Shown one piece after another: positions 25,433 to 35,370 of a DNA stretch of 64,000 nucleotides. The first letter of the stretch is position 1. Each line of letters starts with the position of its first letter. Made by a program: the position numbers and the translations under genes. The stretch comes from Myxococcales bacterium (GTDB lineage Bacteria; Myxococcota_A; Polyangia; Polyangiales; GCA-016699535). The stretch lies in NCBI GenBank assembly GCA_016699535.1, contig CP064980.1, positions 1,744,001 to 1,808,000 of the forward strand, written 5' to 3'. The notes below the pieces were generated by a model. It did not search any database. It was not told the origin of the DNA and saw nothing but the letters and a program-made list of their open reading frames with translations.

Positions 25433-26074
25433 TTAAAGCAATCCTTCTGGGGCACTTAGCAAGATTTGGTGTTTGTCGCCTGGAGCATGCCGTTTGTCTT
25501 TAAGCACCTCAAGTTCGCAAAGAAAAGCATCTTCACCACAATGCAGGTACCGTGTGTGTGCACGAAGTGAAATGAGCGAACCAAGGGATGCTATATCTGG
25601 CGTTTTTTGTGTGATAAACACGACAGCAGTGGCATGTTTTTGGGCCAAAGACGCAAGCCTGCTTTGCATGGCTAAACTAAGCTCTTGGTGGCTGCCAAGG
25701 TCAAGCACCAGTAATGAAAAGGCTCCTGAGCGCAGAAGTCGTTCCGTGGCAATTCCTAAAGCTTGATGAGAAGGAAGGGCGATCACTGGTAATGCTTCCA
25801 GATCAATTCCATTGGCTTGTGTATCAGGCGGGAAAAAAATGCTGTTCTCGGTACTCAGCCAAGCGACAGGCTCATTTTTGTTTTGAGCCTGCAAGATCAA
25901 GTCAAAACACAGACTAAGCGCGCTGCTACATTCTGCTCCGCTCAGTTCAACAAGCCGGCCTTCAAGTTGCTCTAGTTTCCAATGAGAAGTTTCCTCATTA
26001 GCTTGTCGTTCAAAAAACGAAGCCTTTTTAAAATGAGCAAGGTCAAATGGAGCAGAAGAAGCCATGGCTATCAT
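25433..26074 (-). CDS. imuA: ImuA-like RecA-fold protein of the mutasome
   Basis: The 213-residue protein resembles ImuA (a RecA/SulA-like protein). It has GRLVELSGAECSSALSLCFDLI at the usual P-loop position, AWLSTENSIFFPP, LPSHQALGIATERLLRSGAFSLLVLDL and a late ATAVVFITQK strand. The P-loop is degenerate: no GKT/GKS is seen, which is common in ImuA. The start at 26074 follows GGAAG at good spacing. ImuA normally sits beside imuB. Here a 2.1-kb unrelated gene lies between them, on the same strand. Confidence 0.72.
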   Translation of the reverse strand: MIAMASSAPFDLAHFKKASFFERQANEETSHWKLEQLEGRLVELSGAECSSALSLCFDLILQAQNKNEPVAWLSTENSIFFPPDTQANGIDLEALPVIALPSHQALGIATERLLRSGAFSLLVLDLGSHQELSLAMQSRLASLAQKHATAVVFITQKTPDIASLGSLISLRAHTRYLHCGEDAFLCELEVLKDKRHAPGDKHQILLSAPEGLL

Positions 26075-26118
26075 AGACAGCTTCCACGTTAAATTCTTTG
26101 AGTCAAGTAAGCGAAAAT

Positions 26119-26247
26119 TTACTCAAAGCTTTCGAAGAAGTCCCAAACGGCGTGACCGTTATAACGGGTGGTAGAGTGTCCCAGGCCTTGGGCAACACAT
26201 TGCACAAGAGGATGATCTTCAGAGCAAGTGTTAAGATCCAATGTCAT
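26119..26247 (-). pseudogene. Short C-terminal remnant resembling a PHB-depolymerase-type esterase
   Basis: A 42-codon frame from an ATG at 26247 encodes CSEDHPLVQCVAQGLGHST and ends AVWDFFESFE. This looks like the last 40 residues of secreted polyhydroxybutyrate depolymerase/LpqC-type esterases, where the His of GLGHS is the catalytic residue. No other part of the enzyme is present. It overlaps the 3' end of the lipoprotein gene by 17 bp, so a frameshifted C-terminus of that gene cannot be excluded, although the two halves do not look like one family. Confidence 0.4.
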
Positions 26248-26935
26248 CCTTGCTGATTAAAGCAGCATGGACAATAGCTGAAACAAAACCACTTGTAGGC
26301 TGAACGCCATCACCACAGTTTCGTATTCCAAAATCTGCAACCTCTATGCCGTGTGAGTCAAATTGGATGACCAGAGGAGCCTCTACGCTTTTTGAGACTT
26401 GATACCATCCTTCTTGAGTATCCCATTCCCAAGACGTACTCGAGTTTGATTGACTGTTTAGCGTATATGAAGGATTGGCTGCAGCTGTTTGGATATCAAC
26501 ACTATAGTTGGTGTCGATTGTTTTTGTCTTACGCGCTTTGTTACCTAAGTAATAAACGATTTGTTCGAAATGACGCGTTCCATGAAACGACCATTGTTCT
26601 TGATTTAGTTTTTCTAGCGAGCCGTGCAGCTCGAAGCTATCGCCATTGCCAAGCACTGTGCTGACAGAGATCTCCAAAGAGAGGTTGTCTTTTTCAATCA
26701 GTGTGGCAGCAAAACCCTTTCTCCCCATACCATTTGTATAGTTGCCGCTTATCGACAGAGATGAGTCTTCAGTCACAATCGTATCGCTAAGGATATAGTC
26801 TGAGAAGAATATACTGTTGGGGCATGAGCTAGTTTCGGCCTCACTATTTTGCTGTTCTTGGGTTAGTGACGCATCATCTTGGACTGAAACGCTGCAGGCA
26901 CCGATGAAGAATAATCCTAGGAAAAAAAGTCGCAT
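26231..26935 (-). CDS. Predicted lipoprotein of unknown function
   Basis: The likely start is MRLFFLG (26935); a longer start at 26953 adds six residues. The signal peptide ends in the lipobox IGAC. The mature 215 residues are Ser/Thr/Asn-rich and look like beta-strands (LSLEISVSTVLGNGDSFELHG, WSFHGTRHFEQIVYYLG), with a Cys near each end (SSCPN, RNCGDG). I recognise no family. It is divergent from the acyltransferase gene at 27064. Confidence 0.65.
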   Translation of the reverse strand: MRLFFLGLFFIGACSVSVQDDASLTQEQQNSEAETSSCPNSIFFSDYILSDTIVTEDSSLSISGNYTNGMGRKGFAATLIEKDNLSLEISVSTVLGNGDSFELHGSLEKLNQEQWSFHGTRHFEQIVYYLGNKARKTKTIDTNYSVDIQTAAANPSYTLNSQSNSSTSWEWDTQEGWYQVSKSVEAPLVIQFDSHGIEVADFGIRNCGDGVQPTSGFVSAIVHAALISKDDIGS

Positions 26936-27063
26936 CGATGAGCAATTTAGCATGCAAATTGAACTAAGTAATCCTATTATTCATTCAATGAATTCAATCT
27001 ATTACAAGCTGAGTTCGTTTTGGGTTTCTTGGGTTTTGCTTTTTTTACGTTGAGTGTCTTGGG

Positions 27064-27658
27064 GTGTTTTATTTCATGAGATTTCTTGCGCGGTGGATAC
27101 TTTGGTTGTTTGGGTGGAAACAAGTAGGTGAGCCCCCTAAGCTTGATAAGTTTGTGATAATTGCGGCACCGCACACCAGTAACTGGGATTTTGTGTGGAT
27201 GATGCTGTTTGTGTTTAGCGCGGGTATTCGTATTCGTTTCTTTAATGAAAAAGAACTGTTTGTTGGACCGATGGGATGGGTCTTTCGAAAGATGGGTGGC
27301 GTGGAGGTGGACCGGAAGCGTCCTGAAAATCTCGTGTCTGATCTTGCACGACGTTTCAAAACAGAAAAAAGTTTAATGTTGGCGATACCTCCGGAAGGCA
27401 GTCGCGAACGCAAGAGCTATTGGAAATCTGGCTTCTATCGTATCGCCTGTGAAGCGAAGGTTCCGATTGTACTTTGTGCCTTTAACCTATCAGCTGAAAA
27501 GGGGTATCTTTGGTCCGCTCCTGGAGCCAAGCGGCGTTCTTGCGCAGGATATGGATGTCATAAGGGACTTTTATCAAGCGAAGGTGGCGAAGTATCCCGA
27601 TCGCTTTACGCCGCCGCGTCTGCGCGATGAAGAATCAAAAGATTCTGTAAAAGCATAA
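27064..27658 (+). CDS. Lysophospholipid acyltransferase, PlsC type (1-nt frameshift)
   Basis: The protein has the HxxxxD acyltransferase motif in APHTSNWDF, a GGVEVDR block and PPEGSRER, so it is a glycerolipid or lyso-lipid acyltransferase family member at the inner membrane. After about residue 140 the frame becomes unlike the family (it runs on to 27630). The neighbouring frame continues properly (YQLKRGIFGPLLEPSG, DVIRDFYQAKVAKYPDRFTP) to a stop at 27658. Removing one C from the pair at 27486-27487 gives AFNYQLKRG and restores a protein of about 197 residues. This is probably a sequence error. Confidence 0.82.
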
Positions 27659-27755
27659 GCAATTCATCATTTTTTGCCTCTTTGAAGGGCTTGCTCTTCG
27701 CTTGAGGTTGCGGTGATTGCTCGTGGGTTGCTAGCATGCCGGGCATCCGGTTTTT

Positions 27756-28687
27756 ATGACTTCGGCAACTTCTCATTCCAGTGATCCAGTGCTCAAACTC
27801 CCCCACTTTCTGAGTTGAAAAAAGATCCGGTTGTCGAAGATCCCGTCAATCTCTACATGCATAGGCCGCTGGCTTATGCGTTTGTTAAGAGCATCTTTCA
27901 TACCTCGATGACGCCCAACCAAGTCACCGTGCTTGCTATCATAGTAGGCGTGAGCGCAGGGATGTGCTGGCTGTATGGCAGCTCTGTTGCCATGGTGCTT
28001 GGTGGGGTGCTGCTTTGGGCCTCGGCTATTCTCGATGGCGCCGATGGTATTTTAGCGCGCGCAAAAAAGCTGGACTCTCCTTTTGGTCGCGCGCTTGATG
28101 GTGCCGCCGACGGCATTGTCGCAATATTTACGGTGCTTCCAGGTTTTGCGCACATTTATATTCAAGATCATAGCAAGTGGTGGATGCTTGTGCTCGCGGT
28201 GCCAGCCATACTTTCCGCACTTATGCATCTGTATACTTATGACTTTTATAAAGAGTCTTTTCTCTTTTTTACTCGCCCCGGTAACAACAAAGACGGTCAA
28301 AACCTGCCTGACGTTGAAAAACGTGTCGAAAAAATCGAAGAAGAAGGCGGCCCAATATTGACCCGCTGGGCGATGCGCTATGCCTTGCTTGGCATGATGC
28401 AAAGCCAGCATCGTATCATCGAGCTTTTTAATCCCGCAGCCATTCGTGAGGGTAAAGCGTTTGAGCGCACGGAGAGTACAGCCGCACGTTATCGAGAAAT
28501 AAACGCTTTGCCTATGCGTTTATGGACGGTGGTCTCTTTAGCTCCGCACAGTTACATCATGGCCATTTGCGGTATGTTTGATCGCTTGGATATTTATCTC
28601 TGGATTCGCCTGGTCTTTATGAACATGGTCTATGCGATAGCTGCGGTCGTGCAACGTCGCGCAACCTTGAAAACATTGCAGGACTGA
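27756..28687 (+). CDS. CDP-alcohol phosphatidyltransferase family protein
   Basis: The membrane enzyme shows the full CDP-alcohol motif DGADGILAR...GRALDGAADG, with the four Asp ligands for the metal and CDP. About six hydrophobic helices are present, with a charged cytoplasmic loop (about residues 175-210 of the shorter form). It transfers a phosphatidyl or similar group from a CDP-alcohol; the acceptor is unknown. The intact frame starts at a TTG (27815). Adding one C to the C5 run at 27800-27804 extends it back to an ATG at 27756 (MTSATSHSSDP). The acyltransferase gene upstream suggests a lipid-synthesis pair. Confidence 0.85.
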
Positions 28688-28697
28688 TGCGACACCT

Positions 28698-29372
28698 TTA
28701 GAGCACGTCCCCTTGGGTTGCCGGACAAGCGAATAGAACATTGATCCGCCGGTTAATTTCGTTGGTAAATTCTACATCCTCGTCGGCACCTGTCGTTACT
28801 AGACCTGGAACGTTTCCACGAATTGCAGTGCACACCATGGAACGTAAATACAAGCTCAGATGCTCATCTATATCGTTTACTTGGCAAGACGAGGTTAGCT
28901 GGTCCCAATCTTTCAATGCTGTTTGAAATGCCAGGTAGCACATATCGTCGCTTGTCTCATTTTTAGACAGGCACTCTTCGTATTGTTTGGCGCTTTTGCG
29001 CGGAGGAGCAAAACGGCAGTCCAAAACCTGACGTACGAGTGATGCCTGAGACCCATTATCGCTTTTTTCGTACAACAGGGTTGGATCCAAGAGCACAGTG
29101 TCTTCATGGCACCAGTTTTGATCGACGGAGCAGGCAATTTCAGTAGCTAATGCGCCGTAGTTGATTCCGTTTCCGCCCAGTAGCAAGGTATGAGCACACT
29201 CATCGATCGTTGTTCGATAACTTGTTATGTCCGGCTGAGCGAGCGAAGGCGTATCGCATGTGAGGAAAGGATCTTCCGCTGTTTGCATGTCTGCGGAGTT
29301 TTGAAGGTCTGAGGGGCTGCTCATGGAACAGGCCACCGAATAAAGAGCCAACAGGCTAATAATGCGTTTCAT
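28698..29372 (-). CDS. Cys-rich predicted lipoprotein
   Basis: The 224-residue protein has a short signal peptide ending SVAC, followed by a Ser/Asp-rich linker and a mostly helical domain with about nine Cys (CDTPS, DECAH, ACSVDQNWC, DCRFAP, CLSKNE, DDMCY, SSCQ, CTAIRG, FACPA), probably forming disulfides outside the inner membrane. No family is recognised. It converges on the phosphatidyltransferase gene, with 10 bp between stops. Confidence 0.7.
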   Translation of the reverse strand: MKRIISLLALYSVACSMSSPSDLQNSADMQTAEDPFLTCDTPSLAQPDITSYRTTIDECAHTLLLGGNGINYGALATEIACSVDQNWCHEDTVLLDPTLLYEKSDNGSQASLVRQVLDCRFAPPRKSAKQYEECLSKNETSDDMCYLAFQTALKDWDQLTSSCQVNDIDEHLSLYLRSMVCTAIRGNVPGLVTTGADEDVEFTNEINRRINVLFACPATQGDVL

Positions 29373-29504
29373 ATGAGGGTAAGCAGCAAGAGTTGTGCCA
29401 AAAATATACCAGTAATTTCAGTAAGAGATCCGTTTCAAGCTGGGGATTGAAGCACCCTTAGGCTCCTTGCTACCAAGATAAGTGGGGACTGCGAGGTATA
29501 TGAC

Positions 29505-30308
29505 TTAGTGTGTATCGGATTTTCGAGCTTGTGTGAGTAGATTCAGGGATAAGGGATGCAGTGTAGGATTGCTTGCTAAGAGTCTGCTGCTTTTAAGCGA
29601 TGCCGTGTGTCCTTCGTAGTCGGTGACGATGCCGCCTGCTTCTTTAACTAGCAATAAACCGGCAGCAAAATCCCAGGGCTTTAATTTTTGTTCCCAGTAC
29701 AAATCAAAGGTGCCATCTGCAGTAAATGCGAGATCAAGCGCTGCTGAGCCGCAGCGCCGCATGCCCTGTCCTGTTTTCAAAAAAGCAGCAAACTCTTTGA
29801 GGTTATCCTCACTGCTTTCACGTCGATCGTAAGGAAAACCTGTAGCGCACAAAGCTTCGCTAAGCTCGGTGCATTTTGAAACAGCGCAAGCCTGCTCGTT
29901 TCGATAGCTACCCTTATCTTTTTGAGCGCTCCAGGTGATGCCCAGGGCGGGTGCATGAACAACTCCCACAACAGGGTCTCCCTTGTAGCAAAGGGCAATT
30001 GAGATGCAAAAGAAAGGATGACCGTGGGCAAAGTTCGTTGTGCCATCAATGGGATCAATAACCCAGGCTGCGCCACTGATGTCACCTTTTTCAACTTCCT
30101 CGCCGAGGATTTCGATGCTGGGAAACTCTTTTCTTAATGCATCGCTAATGAAGCGTTCGGCCTTTAGATCGTATTCGGTCACCAAATCAGTCGGGCCCTT
30201 TTTTTCAATATGGGCATGGTGGCGGAAGCCCTCTAGGACCAAGGCCCCAGCTTGTTTGGCCGTTTCAATGGCAACGGTTAAAGCGCGTGTTTCAGAATGG
30301 CTTGTCAT
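29505..30308 (-). CDS. suhB: Inositol-1-monophosphatase family protein (SuhB-like)
   Basis: The 267-residue protein contains the metal-binding motifs of the family: GEEVEKG, DPIDGTTNFAHG and WDFAAGLLLVKEAGG. It hydrolyses myo-inositol monophosphate or related sugar phosphates. In some bacteria SuhB also joins rRNA antitermination complexes. Length and motif spacing are normal. It stands alone, with a lipoprotein gene downstream on the same strand after 132 bp. Confidence 0.92.
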   Translation of the reverse strand: MTSHSETRALTVAIETAKQAGALVLEGFRHHAHIEKKGPTDLVTEYDLKAERFISDALRKEFPSIEILGEEVEKGDISGAAWVIDPIDGTTNFAHGHPFFCISIALCYKGDPVVGVVHAPALGITWSAQKDKGSYRNEQACAVSKCTELSEALCATGFPYDRRESSEDNLKEFAAFLKTGQGMRRCGSAALDLAFTADGTFDLYWEQKLKPWDFAAGLLLVKEAGGIVTDYEGHTASLKSSRLLASNPTLHPLSLNLLTQARKSDTH

Positions 30309-30381
30309 CCAGCAGGCATCTAGCGAATGCCTGCTGGATTGGCAAGTCGATCTCTTTAAAAACCAGGGCTGCTTACCTTAT

Positions 30382-32684
30382 CTATGGATAGGTGCAGGCG
30401 CTTCCAGTCCAGGTGCCGCCCATAACCTCGGTGCAGCGGCTGGGTTCATCAAAGATGTAGTTGTAGACCTTTAGCTCATCGATGATGAAGGTAGCCGAAT
30501 CCTTTCCAAAGACCATGTCTTGAAGGGTGTGGGCTGAGAAGATCACTTCACTGTCTGGGTTAGTGAAAGTAGCCGCTAATACACCGTCAACATAGATCAG
30601 CAACGGTCCACCTTCTCCGGGATTCGTTGACGTTCCTTCGTAGTGATAAAGCACATGGTGCCATTGACCTGCGGTGAAGCTAAAGGTTTGGCAATCTGAA
30701 TAGACGTCATCGCCATCGCAACAGGTAGTAATCGCAGTTCCGCTTGCGCCGTGGTACGATTCACATCCGCCGCTGTTGGTACTGGAGGTGTTGTGAACGC
30801 GATAGTCAATAAGATCGGCTCCGTTGACGATGCTGTCTTCGTAGACCCATAGGCCAATCGTGTATTGATCGGATGTGCCAAAGAGAAGATCGGTGTCGTA
30901 AATCGTTGCAGCCACTGATCCTGTTCCTGCAAACTGCATACCCATGCTAGAAACGCCCGTGACGTAGTTAACCGTGGTGGCGTCCATATCGTATGCACTA
31001 CCGTAACCACCTTCGTTAACCGCGGTGCTGTTATCGAAGCTGTAGTAGAGCATGGGCTCAGGAGCAGGGAGCGTGCAGCCACCGCCGCCGCCATCCCAGG
31101 TTCCCCCGATGAGCTGGGTGCACTGCTCTTCGTCGGTGTAAACCCGGTTGTGTATTTCAAGCTCATCAACGTAGTAGTTGGTTGTGGCTCCGCCAATGGT
31201 GAGGTCGTTCTGAGTTCCCGCAAAAACCAATGCCCCGTCAATATTTGGAATGCTTGTTTGCAAGATTCCATCCATGTAGATTTCGATATCCGCGCCGTCG
31301 CCATAGGTTGTTGATGTCCCGGCGTAGCGTAGGATCAGATGGTGCCAGGCTCCTTCAGGCATGAATGTGCTGCTAACGCTTGAACAGTCGCTCAGGACCT
31401 TGGTGCCGCTGCCATCGACGCCACTGCAACACGTGGTTAGGCTGGCGCTCGCGCCATGGTAGCTTTCACATCCGGCAGTCGAGGAGCGGAAGTCGATCAG
31501 GAATTTGCCTGGGTTTGTGCCAGTGATGACTTGATCTTCGCGGAACCAAAGCGCAATGGTGTAAGCCTCAGCCCGGCTCATCACATCGCTCGTGTTGGCT
31601 AAATCAACTTTGCTATCTGTTTCGTTGGGATCCATTTTCAGGGCTTGCCCCTTCATGCCGCCCACATAGCTTACGGTTGTTTCAGTGCCATCGTAGTTGC
31701 TTGGATTGTCAACGTTGCTTTGATTGCTCGCATCGCCGTCGAAAGGATAATAAAGGACTAGACCGGTCGAAACCGTCCAGTTGTACTCCACGAAAGTCTC
31801 GACGTTACCCAAAACATCGCTAGCACGTACTGCAAAAGTGTGTGCACCGTCACTCAGGCTGTCGTAGCTGAATGGTGAAGTGCATGCTGCAGGGGTTGCG
31901 CTATCGAGGGAGCATTCAAAAGTCGCATTGACATCGTCCGCACTGAACTCAAAACTTCCATCCCGCCATAGGTCAACGGAGGCAGGATGAGCGCTAATTG
32001 TCGTAGTGGGTGGTGTGACGTCTATGGTCCAAGCATAAGAAGCTGGGCTTGGATCTATATTGCCTGCGGCATCGATGGCGGTGATCTCGATGGTGTACGC
32101 GCCACTGCCTGAAAGATTGATGTTTCGTGGTGAAGCGCAAGGAAGCTGTTGATCGAGCAGGTGAAGGTTGCGCTCGCGTCATCGGAGCTAAACTCGAAAT
32201 GAGCGATCTGCTGATTGCTTGGATTCGAAGGTGATGCCGTAATCGTGGTTTCAGGTGCGGCGGTATCGACCGTCCAAGAGTACTCTGCTGGTGTGGCCTC
32301 GACGTTATCTGAACTGTCAGTGGCCTTTATTTTTAAGGTATGAGCACCATCACTAAGTCCACTTAGCTCAAGCGGGCTTGTGCACGCGCTAAAGGCGGCA
32401 TCGTCAAGCGAACACTCAAAACTTACGTTGCTTTCATTTGCGGAAAACTCAAAGCTTGCGCTCGTTTCATTTGTAATGCTGTTCGGCTTGGAGCTGATGG
32501 TTGTTACAGGTGCTGTTGTATCCATCGTTGCAATGGCATCAGCGCTCGCATCATTCAATAGGTCCGAGTCAGTTGTGCCAGCATCAAAATTCGGATCGAT
32601 GCCTCCATTGCCCCCGCTCGAACCACAAGCTTGTGTTAGAAAAATCAATGTGCATACAACAAGACTTGTTCTAAAAAACGACAT
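30382..32684 (-). CDS. Surface lipoprotein with Ig-like and two LamG-type domains (1-nt frameshift)
   Basis: The start at 32684 follows a GGAGGGGG ribosome site and gives a lipoprotein signal ending TQAC. A Gly/Asp linker is followed by three repeats of about 85 residues with TTAPVTTISSKP-, FECSLDDA- and DGAHTLKIKATDSS-type motifs, which are bacterial Ig-like folds. Two concanavalin/LamG-type domains follow (LVLYYPFDGD, then MLYYSFDNST), each with the unusual insert GCESYHGAS...CC and the ending SRCTEVMGGTW or EQCTQLIGGTW. The frame breaks near 32149 (AACAGC where AACCAGC fits) and resumes without loss, giving about 767 residues. Such proteins usually bind glycans or adhere; the ligand is unknown. 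Confidence 0.78.
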
Positions 32685-33026
32685 GCATCCCCCTCCAAAA
32701 AAAGAAGCTACCAACCACAGCCACCCAGTATAACAGTAAGTTCGTTGTAGTTGTAAAATTCCTGCTGTAAGAAAATGAAGGGGGATGTCTGCTGCATGCT
32801 TGTCCGAGCATGCTCGCGTGAGTCGAGCTGACCTACGGGTCGCAACTTTATAAATCTGGCACAGTTTGGCACGGCGGTCCCACTCGATAGGGCATGAATT
32901 CACTATTCTTTTTAGCTATACCGGGTGGCACAGATTTCGCACAAAGCGCATAGTAGATAAGGCGTTTATCGCTTGTCGAGCGGGTGCTGGCGCTGGTGTC
33001 GCACGAGCTTGTATGGAGGCGGGTTT
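32685..33026. other. Divergent intergenic gap with a short palindrome
   Basis: This gap separates the divergent LamG-lipoprotein and beta-propeller lipoprotein genes. It contains a 7-bp inverted repeat GCATGCT-N6-AGCATGC at about 32796-32815 which could be an operator. The frames across it are short and unlike real proteins. Confidence 0.4.
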
Positions 33027-35306
33027 ATGTATCGAAGAATAGTTGTGGCCTTGATGACCGTGGGAATGTTGGCTTGCGGGACGTCGAAAGAGCCTGTTGG
33101 GGCCAGCAAAGCAAAACTAAGTCAGTTTAACAGCTGTGATGACTTACTCGGCCATTTGCAAAAGGTGGCTATCACCGACATGGAAAAGACACTGGACCAG
33201 TATCTGGACTATGAAAACGGTATTTATGCTCGGGGTTATGCAACGGCCGATGTGGGCGTTGCTGAAGGTGCGGCAAATGATGCGGTCGCGCCAAGTGCGC
33301 CGTCTGCATCGGCTAGCGAGGCCAGTCCAGATTTTTCAAAGACCAATACGCAGGAGCGTGATGTCGATGAAGCCGATATTGTAAAAACCGATGGGCATTT
33401 TGTGTACGTGCTTTCCGGGGGCTTTTTGACAGTGATCAAGAGTTTGCATGATGCCGATGCTCTTTCAGAAATTTCACGTGTTGCGATCGAGGGTAGTCCG
33501 ATTGAAATGTTTGTGGCCGGACTTGACGCTAGCCGAAGCGATGCTGAGGCACCAAGTAAAGCGATTGTGTTTAGCACTGTGTATGGTGACGGTGTTCCAG
33601 AGCCTTTAAAACGTGAGCAAAGCACCGACAGCAATGGTGGTGTAGCTATGCCAGCAACGGACTGTGCTGCTCCTGAAGGAGGTTTTGGTGGCTGCGGCTA
33701 TTACGGAACGCCGGCTACGAAGATTACCGTGATCGATCTTAGCGTGCGCGCGGAACCTGTTGTACAAATTGAACTGTTCACAGAAGCAAGCTATTTGACA
33801 AGCCGCATGGTCAAGCAAACTGCTCATGCTGTACTCTCGGCCTACATTAGTGGCCCGGCTTTGCAATTGTGGCCTGAACTTGAAGTGGATCTCTATGCCG
33901 ACGGTGAGATTAGCAACTATGAACGACGTCTGCTTCGCGAAGAGATTGCACGTCTCAAAGAAGCGAATCGAAAAGTCATTCTTGAAGCAACTTTGGAGGA
34001 TTGGTTGCCAAAGGCCTATCGCATTACACACAATGGCGATTCAGAGACTACCGAAGAAGGTTTGATTGCAGCTTGCGATTCCTTTTCGCATCCTGCAGTG
34101 CTCGACGGTCGCGGCGTGATTGATGTGGTGAGTCTTGCTCTGAGTGAGAATGATACTGCAATCAATCACAATGCCATCATTAGTCACGGTGGCGTGGTGT
34201 ATGCTTCAACGGATGCTTTGTATCTTGCTACCCATCCTTGGTATTCAAACTGGGATTGGTGGGGCTGGGGATCAGGCGATTGGACCAAAGAGCAAAGCTT
34301 GCTTCACAAGTTCGATATCAAGACGGACCCAAACAAAGCGAGCTATGTCGCTAGCGGTGTGGTCGATGGGCATGTTTTGAACCAGTTTTCGATGGACGAG
34401 GAAGATGGCTATTTGCGTATTGCAACGACCACGAGTCCACGCTGGAGCATGGACGGCTTAGAGAGTGAAAGTGCGAACCATCTGTTTGTCCTTCATGAGG
34501 ATGCTACGAAAAACGAGCTAAGCCAGATTAGCGAAGTACGAGGCATGGCTCCCGGTGAGCAGATTTATTCTGCGCGCTTCGAGGGGAATCTCGGTTTTAT
34601 CGTGACCTATCGGCAAATCGATCCGCTCTTTGTGTTCGACTTGAGCGATCCGACGGCCCCAGTCAATAAAGCCGAGCTTAAGATCCCTGGCTTTTCCTCT
34701 TATATGCATCCCTTGTTTGCTGAGGACGGAACGCTTACGCATCTACTCACGATTGGCCAAGGTCTGGCAGCGGACTTGCCTTTGCCTATTTGCGGCAAGA
34801 CAAAACTTGGCGAGCTCGAAGAATCGCGTCCAGAAGGTCTTGCCCTGAACTTGTTTGATGTGAGCGACATTCAAAACCCCTGTCTGATTCATAGTGAATA
34901 CGTGGGTGGCTATTCTGAAGCTGCTTACAATCACAAAGCTTTCAGCTACTTCGCGCAGTATGGTTTGTTGGCGATTCCTGTAAGCCAATGGGGCGTATGG
35001 GGTGATTCAGGTTATTGGGAACAGTCTTTCAATGGTTTGAAAGTCTATCGTGTGAACACCGAAGAAGGTATTTCGCATCTTGCGGATATTGACCATACGG
35101 CTTTTTACGAGGGCTCAAATCAAGACTATTGGAACTACAGCTGGTGGACGCAAGTAGAGCGCTCGCTCACCATTGACGATCAACTGTACTCCATCAGTGG
35201 CCGCGCTGTGGTCGCGACAGCGATTGCAGACCTTGGCACTGAGCCTTTAGAGCCTACGTCGCATGTGCTTCTGCCAGATCCTGAGCCTGTGTATTGGTGG
35301 TACTAA
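33027..35306 (+). CDS. Beta-propeller domain lipoprotein
   Basis: The start at 33027 follows GGAGGCGGG and gives a lipoprotein signal (MYRRIVVALMTVGMLACG). The protein begins like the secreted beta-propeller family (Pfam Beta_propel): FNSCDDLLGHLQK, then TNTQERDVDEADIVKTDGHFVYVLSGG. The mature chain has repeated blade-like segments (MAPGEQIYSARFEGNLGFIVTY, DPLFVFDLSDPTAPVNKAEL, PGFSSYMHPLF). It is 759 residues long. The role is unknown; it is presumably surface-bound. A Trp/Gly-rich insert (NWDWWGWGSGDW) sits around residue 410. Confidence 0.85.
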   Translation: MYRRIVVALMTVGMLACGTSKEPVGASKAKLSQFNSCDDLLGHLQKVAITDMEKTLDQYLDYENGIYARGYATADVGVAEGAANDAVAPSAPSASASEASPDFSKTNTQERDVDEADIVKTDGHFVYVLSGGFLTVIKSLHDADALSEISRVAIEGSPIEMFVAGLDASRSDAEAPSKAIVFSTVYGDGVPEPLKREQSTDSNGGVAMPATDCAAPEGGFGGCGYYGTPATKITVIDLSVRAEPVVQIELFTEASYLTSRMVKQTAHAVLSAYISGPALQLWPELEVDLYADGEISNYERRLLREEIARLKEANRKVILEATLEDWLPKAYRITHNGDSETTEEGLIAACDSFSHPAVLDGRGVIDVVSLALSENDTAINHNAIISHGGVVYASTDALYLATHPWYSNWDWWGWGSGDWTKEQSLLHKFDIKTDPNKASYVASGVVDGHVLNQFSMDEEDGYLRIATTTSPRWSMDGLESESANHLFVLHEDATKNELSQISEVRGMAPGEQIYSARFEGNLGFIVTYRQIDPLFVFDLSDPTAPVNKAELKIPGFSSYMHPLFAEDGTLTHLLTIGQGLAADLPLPICGKTKLGELEESRPEGLALNLFDVSDIQNPCLIHSEYVGGYSEAAYNHKAFSYFAQYGLLAIPVSQWGVWGDSGYWEQSFNGLKVYRVNTEEGISHLADIDHTAFYEGSNQDYWNYSWWTQVERSLTIDDQLYSISGRAVVATAIADLGTEPLEPTSHVLLPDPEPVYWWY

Positions 35307-35370
35307 CGCTTTTTAATCTCCTCCTTTTAAAAAGCGCAAGCTCTGCTCTAGTTGCTACTAGGGCAGGGCT

